Shown here: positions 17,037-27,600 of the stretch, piece after piece
Position numbering within the stretch: position 1 is the first letter of the stretch
Layout of the letters: each line of letters opens with the position of its first letter
Assembly (NCBI GenBank): GCA_910584205.1
Contig: CAJUAA010000024.1
Span: forward strand, 1 to 61,277
DNA length: 61,277 nt
Direction of reading: 5' to 3'
From: an uncultured Lachnospiraceae bacterium
Lineage (GTDB): Bacteria; Bacillota; Clostridia; Lachnospirales; Lachnospiraceae
The notes under the pieces: generated by a model
Seen by the model: the letters and a program-made list of their open reading frames with translations, nothing else
The model's database searches: none
What the model was told of the DNA's origin: nothing
Program-made: the position numbers and the translations under genes

Positions 17037-17682
17037 ATGAACTATCTCAACACCAAAATATCCATTATACTTTTTGAGAAAGCGGTCAAAAGCAAATATT
17101 ATGTAGACAAAAGCAGGATGATCGAGACGGTCTGTGAAAATATAAGGAGCGAGGGGCAGTATATCTGTATCACGAGGCCCATAAGATTCGGAAAGACGGT
17201 GAACGCCAACATGCTGGCCGCTTATCTGACAAAAGGCGCGGACAGCAGGGCGTTGTTTGATCATCTGAAAATAGCAGAGACGAAAGATTACGGCAGACAC
17301 CAGAATCAGTATAATGTGATCCATATGGACTTGAGCAGGCAGCCGGACGGGTGCGGCAGTTATGAGGAATACCGGAAGCACGTGACGGATCAACTGGCTC
17401 AGGATCTTCTGGAGACATACCCGAAGCTCAGGGAGAAGAAATACGGCAGTGTATATCAGATGTTTCTGTCTTCCGGTCGCCAAGTATTCCAGCGGTTCCG
17501 AGCTGAATATGTTCGACGAATACCATTTTATGAATGATAACATTTATGATCGGTATTTCGGATTCAGCGAGGAGGAAGTAAAAAGCCTCTGCCGGAAGCA
17601 GGAAAAAGTTTCCTTTGAGGAAATCAGGCAGTGGTATGACGGATATTATCTGAGTGACGGCGGAAGTCTTCTGCAGGATTGA
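17037..17682 (+). pseudogene. AAA-ATPase-like/PD-(D/E)XK gene, decayed copy 1
   Basis: MNYLNTKISIILFEKAVKSK, YYVDKSRMIETVCEN and the P-loop CITRPIRFGKTVNANML identify the AAA-ATPase-like family that normally carries a C-terminal PD-(D/E)XK nuclease-like domain (formerly DUF1703, about 550 residues). After KKYGSVYQMFLS the sequence jumps, with a frame change, to LPVAKYSSGSELNMFDEYHF, removing the Walker B region (about 60 residues). The gene then stops after WYDGYYLSDGGSLLQD, so the nuclease-like part is missing. The start keeps a GGAGGGG ribosome site. Confidence 0.8.
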
Positions 17683-17761
17683 GCGGGTGCGTTTCTGAAA
17701 ACTGTCTTTATACGCCGCTGGAAGAAAGACGAAATACAGGAAAATGCCGGGAGGTGTAGTT

Positions 17762-18629
17762 ATGCCGAGGACAGTCGGGATCGGCCATCAGGATTTTGAA
17801 CAAATGATCATGAAGAATAATTTCTATATTGATAAGACGATGTTCATCAAAGAATGGTGGGAAAATGATGATGACGTTACTTTGATCACCCGTCCCAGAC
17901 GTTTTGGGAAGATGCTGAATCTGAATATGACAGCGTGTTTTTTCTCTGTCCGTTATGCGGGGAGGAGCGATCTGTTTCAGAGTCTTTCCATCTGGCGTGA
18001 TGAAAAATATCGGAAACTGCAGCGAACGTATCCGGTTATCTTCTTAAGCTTCGCCGGGGTGAAGGAAACCTCCTTTCCGGATGCAAGAAAAAGTATCTGC
18101 CAGATTATAAAAAATATTTACAATAATCTTGAAAGAGCGATCATGACTGGAATCACCAGAGTCAGTAAGGAGTCCGTTTTTTCGGATCTGAATCATATAG
18201 AGGTCGTGACCACCACCTCCCGAAAAGTATGATACTTCCTTTGGTTTTACGCAGGAAGAAGTGTGGAGCGTGCTGAAGGAGTACGAACTGTATGAAGAAA
18301 GAGAACAGGTACGGACATGGTATGACGGTTTTACTTTTGGAAGGAGTTCAGATATTTACAATCCCTGGTCGATCATCAATTATCTGGATAAGAAGAAGTT
18401 TGCCCCCTATTGGGCCAACACCAGCAGCAACAGTCTGGTGGGAAAGTTGATCCGTGAGGGAAGCGCCGATACGAAAATGATCATGGAGGATCTTCTCTCC
18501 GGCAGGGTACTTCGTACGCAGATCGACCGCATGAAATATGCCGCCTCTCTGACCGCATAAGGAATCGCGCCGGAACGTATCCGGAAGTATGGGTTTGCCT
18601 TTGAAGGAAAGACCGTTTTTATTGGGTGA
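17762..18629 (+). pseudogene. AAA-ATPase-like/PD-(D/E)XK gene, decayed copy 2
   Basis: Starts MPRTVGIGHQDFEQMIMKNN with GGAGGTG upstream. The P-loop reads LITRPRRFGKMLNLNM, with Met for the Thr/Ser that normally follows the Walker lysine. A frameshift at about 18225 separates it from TQEEVWSVLKEYELYEER and WYDGFTFGRSSDIYNPWSII. A stop at 18558-18560 is followed in frame by the family C-terminus GIAPERIRKYGFAFEGKTV. The middle (Walker B) and nuclease core are deleted. Confidence 0.8.
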
Positions 18630-18641
18630 GGTGTATGGTTT

Positions 18642-18872
18642 ATGGGAATGTATGTAAACCCGGGAAACAGCGGATTTGCTGCAAAGATGCTGTGCGCCTA
18701 CTATGATAAAACGTGTGATTCTGCTGCGCTCTTTGCGGATCTTCAGATTGCCGTGTAGGTATTGTGGGAAGAACTGCCGGCAGGGGCCGGTTATGCGGAT
18801 ATGATCTATCTGCCGAAGAGGGGTTCCCGGCTTCCGGCTCTGGTGATCGAACTGAAATGGAATGGGGCATAA
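18642..18872 (+). pseudogene. AAA-ATPase-like/PD-(D/E)XK gene, decayed copy 3
   Basis: A single frame that strings together distant parts of one family member: the start MGMYVNPGNSGF, then AKMLCAYYDKTCDSAALF (just past the deleted P-loop), an internal TAG, then ELPAGAGYADMIYLPKR and PALVIELKWN, which is the D...ExK nuclease motif. About 450 residues have been removed by internal deletions. It lies directly behind copy 2. Confidence 0.75.
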
Positions 18873-19018
18873 CGCGGGCAGGCTGCGGGCAGACATGGTG
18901 TGCCTGATATCCTGCCATTTTCTGGAAGAGGAAAAAAACACGTGCATCCTGACCAAAAGTGTGCTACAATAAAATCCGATTTGAGTATACACTGGTATGT
19001 GAGGATGGAGGATGGAAC

Positions 19019-19600
19019 ATGCGGAAAAAATCACATATTTCACTGGCACGTTTTCTGATCCGGAAGGCGGGAGACGATGTGCTGAGACGCAGATGGAAGG
19101 CATTTTATGTGGGGAGCCTGCTGCCGGACTGCAGGCCGTCTTTTTTGACGGTGCGTCATGAGTATGATGAGACATTTGATATGGTGGAACAGAAGATTCG
19201 CAGGCTGACGGAGGATTCTGGGCGCAGGCCGGAGGATTCCATGCGCTATATGATTGACCTGGGACAGATTTTCCACTATATAGCAGATTATTTTACATTT
19301 CCTCATAACAGGAATTATCCAGGAAGCCTGAAAGACCATTGCGTCTATGAGAAATATCTGAAGTTCGGGCTTCGCTCCTACATACAGGAGCAGGCATATG
19401 CGCTGTGTGTGGATGAAGAGGAGAAGCTTTATTCGGTAGAAGATATTCTGGGCTACATCCGCCGGAATCATCAGGAGTATATGGAGATGCACCGCAGCGT
19501 GGAAGAAGACTGTGAGTATATTACCCGGGTATGCCTGCAGGTGCTGGCGGCCATGGTATATCTCGTGCATGGAACTGCGGCGGCGGAAGCGGCGGCATAG
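19019..19600 (+). CDS. Zinc-dependent phospholipase C-like protein
   Basis: A 193-residue all-alpha protein of the Zn_dep_PLPC type. Metal ligands are visible in KKSHISLARFL (residues 3-13), SLLPDCRPSF, GQIFHYIADYFTFPHN and LKDHCVYEKYL. It lacks a signal peptide, unlike secreted alpha-toxin-type enzymes, and many Clostridia carry this cytosolic short form with unknown substrate. GGAGGATGG precedes ATG 19019. The LarE-like gene begins 11 bases after its stop, indicating an operon with larE, tcdA and perhaps addBA. Confidence 0.8.
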   Translation: MRKKSHISLARFLIRKAGDDVLRRRWKAFYVGSLLPDCRPSFLTVRHEYDETFDMVEQKIRRLTEDSGRRPEDSMRYMIDLGQIFHYIADYFTFPHNRNYPGSLKDHCVYEKYLKFGLRSYIQEQAYALCVDEEEKLYSVEDILGYIRRNHQEYMEMHRSVEEDCEYITRVCLQVLAAMVYLVHGTAAAEAAA

Positions 19601-19611
19601 GAGTGGACAAT

Positions 19612-20436
19612 ATGGGATACATAGAGGATCTGGAACAGAAGTATGAATGGTTGAAGAACCGGATCGCTTCAGCGGGAAAGGCGGCTGCCGCCTTTTCCGG
19701 AGGAGTGGATTCGGTCTTTTTATTATATGCGGCGAAGGAGGCGCTGGGGGATCAGCTGCTGGCGCTGACGGTCTCTCTCCATGCGGTTCCCCGGCGGGAA
19801 CTTCAGGAAGCGAAGGATTTCTGCAGTCAGCACGGGATCAGGCACCGGATAGAGACGGTGGATGAATTTTCCATCGAAGGATTTGCGGACAATCCGCCCA
19901 ACCGGTGTTATCTCTGTAAAAAAACACTGTTTCAGAGGATGCTGAAGGCGGCAAAGGAGGAAGGCTTCGAGGCGCTGATGGAAGGCTCCAACCTGGACGA
20001 TCAGGGAGATTACCGGCCGGGGCTTTTGGCGCTTCAGGAGCTGAAGATCCAAAGCCCCCTGAAGGAGGCCGGTTTTACCAAAGCGGAGATCAGGGAAATG
20101 TCCAGAAGGCTGGGGCTGTCCACCTGGGAGAAGCCGTCCATGGCATGTCTTGCGTCCCGTTTCGTGTATGGGGAGCGGATCACGCCGGAGAAGATGGACA
20201 TGGTGGAGCAGGCGGAAAATTTTCTGACAGAGCTTGGCTTTGTACAGCGCCGGGTACGGATGCACGGGGATCTGGCGAGAATCGAACTTTTGTTCGATGA
20301 TATTCCCGCCATGATGGAACAGGGACGGTATGAGCAGGTGCAGAAGCGGCTGAGCGGATTGGGATTTTCCTATGTGACACTGGATCTGAAAGGATTTGAG
20401 AGCGGAAGTATGAACAGGAGCCTGGGGGAGCTATGA
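19612..20436 (+). CDS. larE: ATP-dependent sacrificial sulfur transferase LarE-like
   Basis: A 274-residue PP-loop protein: AAAFSGGVDSVFLLYAAKEA near residue 25 binds ATP, NRCYLCKKTLF is near 97, and EKPSMACLASRFVYGE near 170 contains the cysteine that LarE sacrifices as sulfur donor. LarE supplies sulfur to the nickel-pincer cofactor of lactate racemase; no larA, larB or larC is in the window, so the target may be another enzyme. AGGAG precedes the ATG. Its TGA overlaps the ATG of tcdA (ATGA), showing translational coupling. Confidence 0.88.
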   Translation: MGYIEDLEQKYEWLKNRIASAGKAAAAFSGGVDSVFLLYAAKEALGDQLLALTVSLHAVPRRELQEAKDFCSQHGIRHRIETVDEFSIEGFADNPPNRCYLCKKTLFQRMLKAAKEEGFEALMEGSNLDDQGDYRPGLLALQELKIQSPLKEAGFTKAEIREMSRRLGLSTWEKPSMACLASRFVYGERITPEKMDMVEQAENFLTELGFVQRRVRMHGDLARIELLFDDIPAMMEQGRYEQVQKRLSGLGFSYVTLDLKGFESGSMNRSLGEL

Positions 20437-21149
20437 GAGACGAAACATTTGCAAGAACAGAACTCCTGATCGGAGAGGAGGGCCTGAGCCGTCTTCGAAG
20501 GGCGAGAGTGGCGGTGTTCGGCATCGGCGGCGTGGGCGGTTATGCAGCGGAGGCGCTGGCGAGAAGCGGGATCGGGCATTTCCTGCTGGTGGATGACGAC
20601 GTGGTCAGTAAGAGCAATCTGAACCGGCAGGTGATCGCCCTGCGCAGCACCATCGGACAGCAGAAGACCAGGGTCATGAAGGCGCGGATCGCCGACATCT
20701 GCCCGGAGACGGAGGTGGAGACGCGGGAGTGCTTTTTTCTTCCGGAAAACAGAGACGCCTTTGATTTCCGGGCGTATGATTATGTGGTGGACGCCATTGA
20801 TACCGTATCCGGGAAGCTTGCGCTGGCCGAGTGCTGTCAGGAGGCGGGGACGCCGCTGATTGGCGCCATGGGGGCGGGAAACAAGATGGATCCGGGAAAG
20901 CTTGTCGTGACGGACATTTATGAGACGCGGGTCTGTCCGCTGGCCCGGGTCATGCGCCGGGAACTGAAGAAGCGGGGGATTGAGCGGCTGAAAGTCGTCT
21001 GTTCCACAGAAGAGGCCATGACGCCGAAGCGGCAGATCCAGTCGGGAGATTCGGGAAAGGTGATTCCGGGAAGCATGGTGTTCGTGCCGGGGGCGGCAGG
21101 GCTTCTGCTGGCTTCCGAGGTGGTGAAGGATCTGCTGCGAAGCGGCTGA
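20433..21149 (+). CDS. tcdA: tRNA threonylcarbamoyladenosine dehydratase
   Basis: A 238-residue E1-like enzyme that cyclises t6A37 of tRNA to ct6A using ATP. It has RVAVFGIGGVGGYAAEALAR (nucleotide-binding glycine loop, about 25), DDDVVSKSNLNRQVIA (about 53), VVDAIDTVSGKLAL and GAMGAGNKMDP, all typical of TcdA/CsdL. Length is usual for the family. It overlaps larE by four bases and is followed 138 bases later by addB. Confidence 0.93.
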   Translation: MRDETFARTELLIGEEGLSRLRRARVAVFGIGGVGGYAAEALARSGIGHFLLVDDDVVSKSNLNRQVIALRSTIGQQKTRVMKARIADICPETEVETRECFFLPENRDAFDFRAYDYVVDAIDTVSGKLALAECCQEAGTPLIGAMGAGNKMDPGKLVVTDIYETRVCPLARVMRRELKKRGIERLKVVCSTEEAMTPKRQIQSGDSGKVIPGSMVFVPGAAGLLLASEVVKDLLRSG

Positions 21150-21286
21150 TATTTACCGGCATGCAGCCTGTCACGGGAACAGGCTCCTGGGAGATTCACG
21201 GAAGCGCAGGCGGGGCCGGAGGGAACCGGTTCCCGGGAAGGCGCGTCCAGGCAAACGGCAATCATTTCAAAAGGCGGGAGGAGCGT

Positions 21287-24200
21287 ATGGCATTACAGCT
21301 GATTCTGGGAAATTCCGGAGCCGGAAAATCCCATTACATATTTCAGAAGATCATAGAGGAATCCGAGGCCTGTCCGGACAGGCAGTTCCTGGTCATCGTG
21401 CCGGAACAGTTTACCATGCAGACGCAGAAAGACCTGGTGGCCATGCATCCGAGACGGGGCATCATGAACATTGATGTGCTGAGTTTTGAACGGCTGGCTC
21501 ACCGGGTTTTTGACGAAGTAGGGGGAGAACACCGGAAGATTCTGGAGGATACGGGAAAAAACCTGATCCTGCGCCGTCTGGCGGAGGAGAAAAAGGACGA
21601 ACTGACGCTCCTGGGCGCCAATATGAAAAAACTGGGCTATATTTCGGAGATCAAGTCGCTCTTGTCGGAATTTACCCAGTATCGGGTGTCTTCGGATCAG
21701 CTGCTGGAGATGATGGAACGGAACCGGGAGAATCCGCAGCTGTATCTGAAACTGAAGGATATGAAGGTCATCTATGACAGCTTTCAGGACTATCTGGAAG
21801 GGACCTATCTGACGGCGGAGGAGCTTCTGGGCGCTCTGGAACAGACTGTGGAACAGTCAAAGTCCGTGCGGGGAAGCGTGATCGTCCTGGACGGTTACAC
21901 CGGATTTACCCCGGTGCAGCTTGGCCTGCTTAAGAAGCTGTTCACGCTGGCGGAGAGGGTATGTGTGACGCTGACCATGGACGGGGCGGAGGATCCCTTT
22001 GCTCCGGGGGCGCAGTATCAGCTGTTCTATATGACGAAAAAGACGATCCTGGGCCTGGTGTGTCTGGCCGGGGAAGTACAGGTGCCTGTGGAAAAACCGG
22101 TGATCCTGAGGGAAGCCGGGCGGTACCGGTTTCACAATGCGCCGGCGCTGGGATTTCTGGAATCGGCTGTTTTTCGGCACAGGAAAAGGGTATGGGACGG
22201 GGAGACCGACGAACTGTCTCTGTATGCGGCGCGTACGCCCAGAATCGAGGCGGAAGCCATCGGAAGGCAGATCCAGAGGCTTGTGCGGGATGAAAAGTTC
22301 CGGTATCGGGACATGGCGGTGGTGACGGGCGATCTGGAGACGTATGGAACGCTTCTGGAACAGGTATTTGCCGGGCTGAAGATTCCTGGATTTACAGACC
22401 GGAAGAGGGACGTTTTAAAAAATCCCTTTGTGGAATTTCTGCGGGCGCTTCTGGCAGTGATCCAGGAGGATTTTGCCTATGAACCCATGTTCCGGATGCT
22501 TCGAAGCGGTATGGCCGGAGTGGAAAGAGAGGAGACCGACCGGCTGGAAAATTATGTGATCGCCCGGGGAGTCCGGGGCTTTTCCGGCTGGAACCGGGAG
22601 TGGAAGCGTCCGCTTCGGGGCATGGAGGAAGAAGAACTTCAGGATCTGAACCAGATCCGTGAAAAGACGATGGAAGGGCTGGCAAAACTCAGGAAAAGCC
22701 TGAAGGATCGGAAAGCGGATACCCGCCGGATGACCCGGGCGGTCTATGACCATCTGGCGGAACTTAAGATCCAGAGGCAGCTGAAGGAATACGAGGTACG
22801 TTTTCAGGAGGCCGGCGACCATTCCCGTTCCAGAGAGTATGCGCAGATCTACGGTATGGTTATGGAGCTTTTTGACAAGATGGTCATGCTCCTGGGGGAC
22901 TGTCAGATGTCTCTTTCAGAATACGCGGAGCTTCTGGACGCCGGCCTGTCGGAGATGAAGGTGGGCCTGATCCCGGCGGGAACGGACCAGGTGGTGGTGG
23001 GCGATATGGAGCGGAGCCGCCTGAAGGACATTAAAGTGCTGTTTTTTGCAGGGGTCAACGAAGGCAGCGTGCCAAGACAGAAGAGCAGGGGCGGCATCCT
23101 CTCGGAGATGGACCGGGAGATACTGGCGGAGCAGGAGACAGAACTGGCGCCTACTTCCAGGCAGGAGGCGTATATCCAGAAATTTTATATCTATCTGAAC
23201 CTGACAAAGCCGTCCAGCCGCCTGTACCTGAGCTGGAGCCTGGCGGACATGGACGGAAACGCCCTGCGCCCGTCCTGGCTGATCACGCAGGTGCAGCAGC
23301 TTTTTCCGAAGATAACGGTCCGCAGGGAGGAAGACAGCGGATATCTGGACCGTCTGGTGACGCCCTGCGGCAGCGTGGGCGAGCTGACAAAAGCGCTGGA
23401 GGCCATGCGGGAGCAGAGAGCGGACCGGGGACAGGTGACGCTGCTTCAGTGGTATGCGGACCAGAAGGAGTGGCAGGAGAAACTGGGAAAGCTGATGGAC
23501 GCATCCTGTTATTCCAACCGGGAAGACGGGATCGGAAAGGCGGTGGCAAGGGCGCTCTATGGGACGCTTCTGGACGGAAGCGTCACCAGGCTGGAGCGGT
23601 TCGCCGCCTGCGCCTACGCGCATTTTCTCCAGTACGGACTGGGGCTTCGGGAGCGGGAGACCTGGGGGCTGGAAGCGGTGGACATGGGAAATGTGTTCCA
23701 CGGGGCTCTGAAATATTTCTCCGACCGGATCGAGGAGAGCGGGTACGGCTGGTTTCATGTGCCGGATGACAGGCGGGACGCATGGATGGAGGAGGCGCTG
23801 GAGCGCGCCATGGAAGACTATGCGGACCGGGTGCTTTCGGACCGGGCGCAGGACCAGTATGTGATGGAGCGGGTGCGCCGGATCGGGAAACGTACGGCGT
23901 GGGCGGTCCTCCGGCAGCTTCAGAAGGGGTCTTTTGTGCCGGAGGAGACGGAAGTATCCTTCCGGAACCTGGAGCAGCTTCCCAGTGTGTCCCTGTTTTT
24001 GTCGGAAGATGAGAGGATGCGTCTGCAGGGCAGGATCGACCGGATCGACGTATGCAGGGAAGATGGAAAAACATACGTTCGAATCATTGACTATAAGAGC
24101 GGAAATACAAGATTTGACCTGACCAGCATCTACTACGGGCTGCAGCTGCAGCTGGTGGTTTATCTGAATGCCGCCATGGATACGCTGAAAAACCGGCAGA

Positions 24201-24697
24201 AGGGTGAAGTACATCCGGCGGGGATGTTTTACTATCATATAGAAGATCCGATTCTGGACTACGAGGAATCGGAAGATCCGGAACAGAAGCTTTTGAAGGC
24301 GCTGGCCTGGAACGGGCTTGCAAACGGGGATCTGAAAGTGCTGGAACTGATGGACCGGGAGCTGCCGTCCGGTTCCGACCTTCTTCCGGTCAGGCTGAAA
24401 AAGGACGGGGGCTTTACGGCTTCCTCTTCTGTGGCGGATGACCGGCAGTTTGAGCTGCTGGCCGGCCATGTACAGAAGAAGCTTCTGGAATATGGGGAAC
24501 GGATTCTGAAAGGAGACATCCGGATGCTGCCTTACGAGCTGGGAGATGAGGACGCCTGCCGGTTCTGCAGTTATCACAGTGTCTGCGGGTTTGACCGGAA
24601 GGTGGACGGCTGTGAGAAGAGGCGGCTTCGCCCCATGGACCGGATGGAGATCTGGGAAAATCTGAGGCAGCAGGCAGAGCGGGAGGATGAGATATGA
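21287..24697 (+). CDS. addB: Helicase-exonuclease AddAB, AddB subunit
   Basis: A 1136-residue protein, full length for Firmicutes AddB. The N-terminal LILGNSGAGKSHYIF is a Walker A motif. The C-terminal nuclease has RIDRIDVCREDGKTYVRIID and the iron-sulfur cluster cysteines in RFAACAYAHFLQY and CRFCSYHSVCGFD. With AddA it resects double-strand ends and recognises Chi-like sites for homologous repair. ATG 21287 is selected by GGGAGGAG seven bases upstream; a longer frame from 21161 lacks a ribosome site. The stop overlaps the start of addA. Confidence 0.95.
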   Translation: MALQLILGNSGAGKSHYIFQKIIEESEACPDRQFLVIVPEQFTMQTQKDLVAMHPRRGIMNIDVLSFERLAHRVFDEVGGEHRKILEDTGKNLILRRLAEEKKDELTLLGANMKKLGYISEIKSLLSEFTQYRVSSDQLLEMMERNRENPQLYLKLKDMKVIYDSFQDYLEGTYLTAEELLGALEQTVEQSKSVRGSVIVLDGYTGFTPVQLGLLKKLFTLAERVCVTLTMDGAEDPFAPGAQYQLFYMTKKTILGLVCLAGEVQVPVEKPVILREAGRYRFHNAPALGFLESAVFRHRKRVWDGETDELSLYAARTPRIEAEAIGRQIQRLVRDEKFRYRDMAVVTGDLETYGTLLEQVFAGLKIPGFTDRKRDVLKNPFVEFLRALLAVIQEDFAYEPMFRMLRSGMAGVEREETDRLENYVIARGVRGFSGWNREWKRPLRGMEEEELQDLNQIREKTMEGLAKLRKSLKDRKADTRRMTRAVYDHLAELKIQRQLKEYEVRFQEAGDHSRSREYAQIYGMVMELFDKMVMLLGDCQMSLSEYAELLDAGLSEMKVGLIPAGTDQVVVGDMERSRLKDIKVLFFAGVNEGSVPRQKSRGGILSEMDREILAEQETELAPTSRQEAYIQKFYIYLNLTKPSSRLYLSWSLADMDGNALRPSWLITQVQQLFPKITVRREEDSGYLDRLVTPCGSVGELTKALEAMREQRADRGQVTLLQWYADQKEWQEKLGKLMDASCYSNREDGIGKAVARALYGTLLDGSVTRLERFAACAYAHFLQYGLGLRERETWGLEAVDMGNVFHGALKYFSDRIEESGYGWFHVPDDRRDAWMEEALERAMEDYADRVLSDRAQDQYVMERVRRIGKRTAWAVLRQLQKGSFVPEETEVSFRNLEQLPSVSLFLSEDERMRLQGRIDRIDVCREDGKTYVRIIDYKSGNTRFDLTSIYYGLQLQLVVYLNAAMDTLKNRQKGEVHPAGMFYYHIEDPILDYEESEDPEQKLLKALAWNGLANGDLKVLELMDRELPSGSDLLPVRLKKDGGFTASSSVADDRQFELLAGHVQKKLLEYGERILKGDIRMLPYELGDEDACRFCSYHSVCGFDRKVDGCEKRRLRPMDRMEIWENLRQQAEREDEI

Positions 24698-27600
24698 GCG
24701 TGGCATGGACAGAAGATCAGAAAAGAGTCATAGATACGAGAGGAAATAATCTTCTGGTGTCCGCGGCCGCGGGTTCCGGCAAGACGGCGGTGCTGGTGGA
24801 GAGAATCCTGACGATGATCACAGATGAAGCCCATCCGGTGGATGTGGACCGGCTGCTGATCACGACGTTTACAAGAGCGGCGGCGGGGGAGATGAAGGAA
24901 CGGATCGGAAAGGCACTTCTTGCCCGCCTTGAGGAAGATCCGGGAAATGAATGGCTCCAGAGACAGGAAGCGCTGGTGTCAAGGGCGCAGATCACTACCA
25001 TCCACGGCTTCTGTCTCTACGTCATCCGGAATTATTTTCATACGATCGATCTGAACCCCGGCTTCCGGATCGCGGACGAAGGCGAGATGAAACTGCTGAA
25101 GCAGGATACGGTGGATGAGATTCTGGAAGAGGCCCATCAGGAGGGCAGTCCGGAATTTGTCCGTTTTGCGGAGAGCTACGGGAGCGGAAATCGGGGAAAC
25201 GGAATCGGGGATATGATCCTGAAGCTTTATGAATATGCCGTTGCCAGTCCTCAGCCGGTCCGGTGGCTGCAGGAGTGCGCCGCCATGTATGATCTGCCGG
25301 AGCACGCTTCCTTCCGGGATTTTGCCGGAGCGGACGCCATGCTGGCGGAACTTAAGACGATGGCGGGAGATCTGAAACAGCAGATCCGGGGGGCGCTTGC
25401 CATTGCGGGAAGCCCGGGAGGTCCGCTGGCCTATGAGGAAGCCCTGCGCGGGGATGAGGAACTGGCGGATGCGCTGCTTGGGTGCGGATCCATTGAGGAA
25501 TACGAAGCGCTGGCGGCCGATGTGAAGTTTCAGCGTCTTCCCAGCCGCCGTTCCAAAGCCATGGCGGATGCGGAGGATGAACTGTGTGAACAGGTCATGG
25601 AGATCCGAAACGGCGTGAAGGAAGCCTTAAAAGGCATCACGAAGCAGTATTTTTCCCTTCCGGGGGAGACCGTCATGGAACAGATGCGAAGTACGGCGGA
25701 GCATGTCCGGGTCTATACAGGTCTTGCGCTTCGGTTCCTTCAGCGGCTGACGGAAAAGAAACGGAAGAAAAACATTCTGGATTTTGCCGATCAGGAACAT
25801 CTGGCTCTTCAGATTCTCACGAAGGAGGAAGACGGGAAGCTGGTGCCGTCGGAGGCGGCGGACGTCTTTGCCGATTATTTTGCGGAGATCATGGTGGATG
25901 AATATCAGGATTCAAACCTGGTCCAGGAGGCGATCTTAAACAGCATCTGCGCCAGCCGCAAAGGCCGGGAAAACCGGTTCATGGTGGGGGATGTGAAACA
26001 GAGCATCTATCGGTTCCGCCAGGCGGAGCCGGGGCTTTTTCTGGAAAAATACAGCCGGTATGAGACCGGGGAAGAGGGCGTGCGCATCGACCTGCATCAG
26101 AATTTCCGCAGCAGGGAGACGGTGCTTCACCCGGTCAATGAAGTTTTCCGAAGAATCATGTGCAGAGAGCTGGGCGGCATCGAGTACGACGATGCGGCGG
26201 CGCTGAAGGCGGGGGCGGCGTATCCGCAGCAGGAAGGCTGCCAGGCGGAGCTTCTGCTTTTATCCCAGGAGGAATGGGAGGAACTGCGTCCGGAATGCAG
26301 CTGGACGAAGCAGGAGGCGGAGGCCCATCTGATCGCCGCCCGCATCCGGCAGCTTTTAAAGGACGGCCAGGTGACGGATCACGGGGAACTGCGCCCGGTG
26401 CGTCCGGGAGATATTGTAATCCTCCTTCGGACCATGTCCGGCTGGAGCGAGACTTTTGTGCGGGTGCTGCAGGAAGAGGGGATTCCTGCCAGCGCCCAGT
26501 CGAGGGAAGGGTATTTCGGGACGCTGGAAGTGGAGACCGTGCTGTCATATCTGCGCACGCTGGACAATCCGGCCCAGGACATTCCGCTGGCCGCCGCCAT
26601 GCACGGCATGCTGGGCGGATTTTCCTCGGAAGAGATGGCGAAGATCAAGGCGGCGTATCCGGATCAGAGCTTTGCGAAGGCATGCAGAAGCTATGCGGAG
26701 GAAGGCCCGGAGGAAAAGCCAAGGGAGCATCTGCGCGGATTTTTTAAAGGGGTGGAACGGTATCGGGAACTGGCGGCATGCACGTCAATCCATGAGCTTC
26801 TGTGGCGGATTCTGACAGAGACCGGATATCTGGACCAGGTGCGCGCCATGCCTGCCGGAGAGCAGCGCCTTGCCAATGTGGAGATGCTTCTTACGAAGGC
26901 GCAGGACTACGAAAAGATCAGTTATCATGGACTGTTTCATTTTATCCGGTATATCGAACGGCTGCAGAAATACAGCGTGGACTTCGGCGAGGCGGATATC
27001 TCCGGACAGGGCGGCGAGGCTGTCCGGATCATGAGTACGCATCACAGCAAAGGCCTGGAATTTCCCGTCGTTTTCGCAGCGGGCCTGGGAAAGAGCTTCA
27101 ATAAACAGGAAAGCCGGGAGAAGGCCGTGCTTCACAATCGGTACGGAATCGGACTGGACTATGTGGATCTGGAACAGCGCATGCGCCGTCCGACTCTTTT
27201 AAAACAGCTGATCCGCCGGCAGAACCTTCTGGACGGCCTGGGGGAGGAGCTTAGAATCCTGTATGTGGCCATGACCCGCGCAAAGGAGAAGCTGATCCTG
27301 ACCGGCATGGCGAAGGAGAAGCTTCTGGATGAACAGGGTGCTTCCGGCGAAGAGAAGCTTCTGTTCCTGCAGCTGTCCGGTGCGGGCAGCTGCCTGGAGT
27401 GGATCCTGTCCGGGAGGAGCCGGGAAGGAAGCAGCATCCGAAAGGAGCAGGTTTCTCTGGAAGGACTTGTGAAGCAGGCGGTGGGACGGCAGGTGAAACA
27501 GGTGATGGCAAGGGACGAGATGGAAGAGTTCGTGCTGTTTCGGGCAAGGGATCGGGAACTTTACGGGCAGATCGACGCCCGCCTGTCCTGGAGCTATCCG

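Noticed and set aside
22916..24706. A 596-codon minus-strand frame opposite addB
   Set aside because: Same cause; addB has full motifs on the plus strand.
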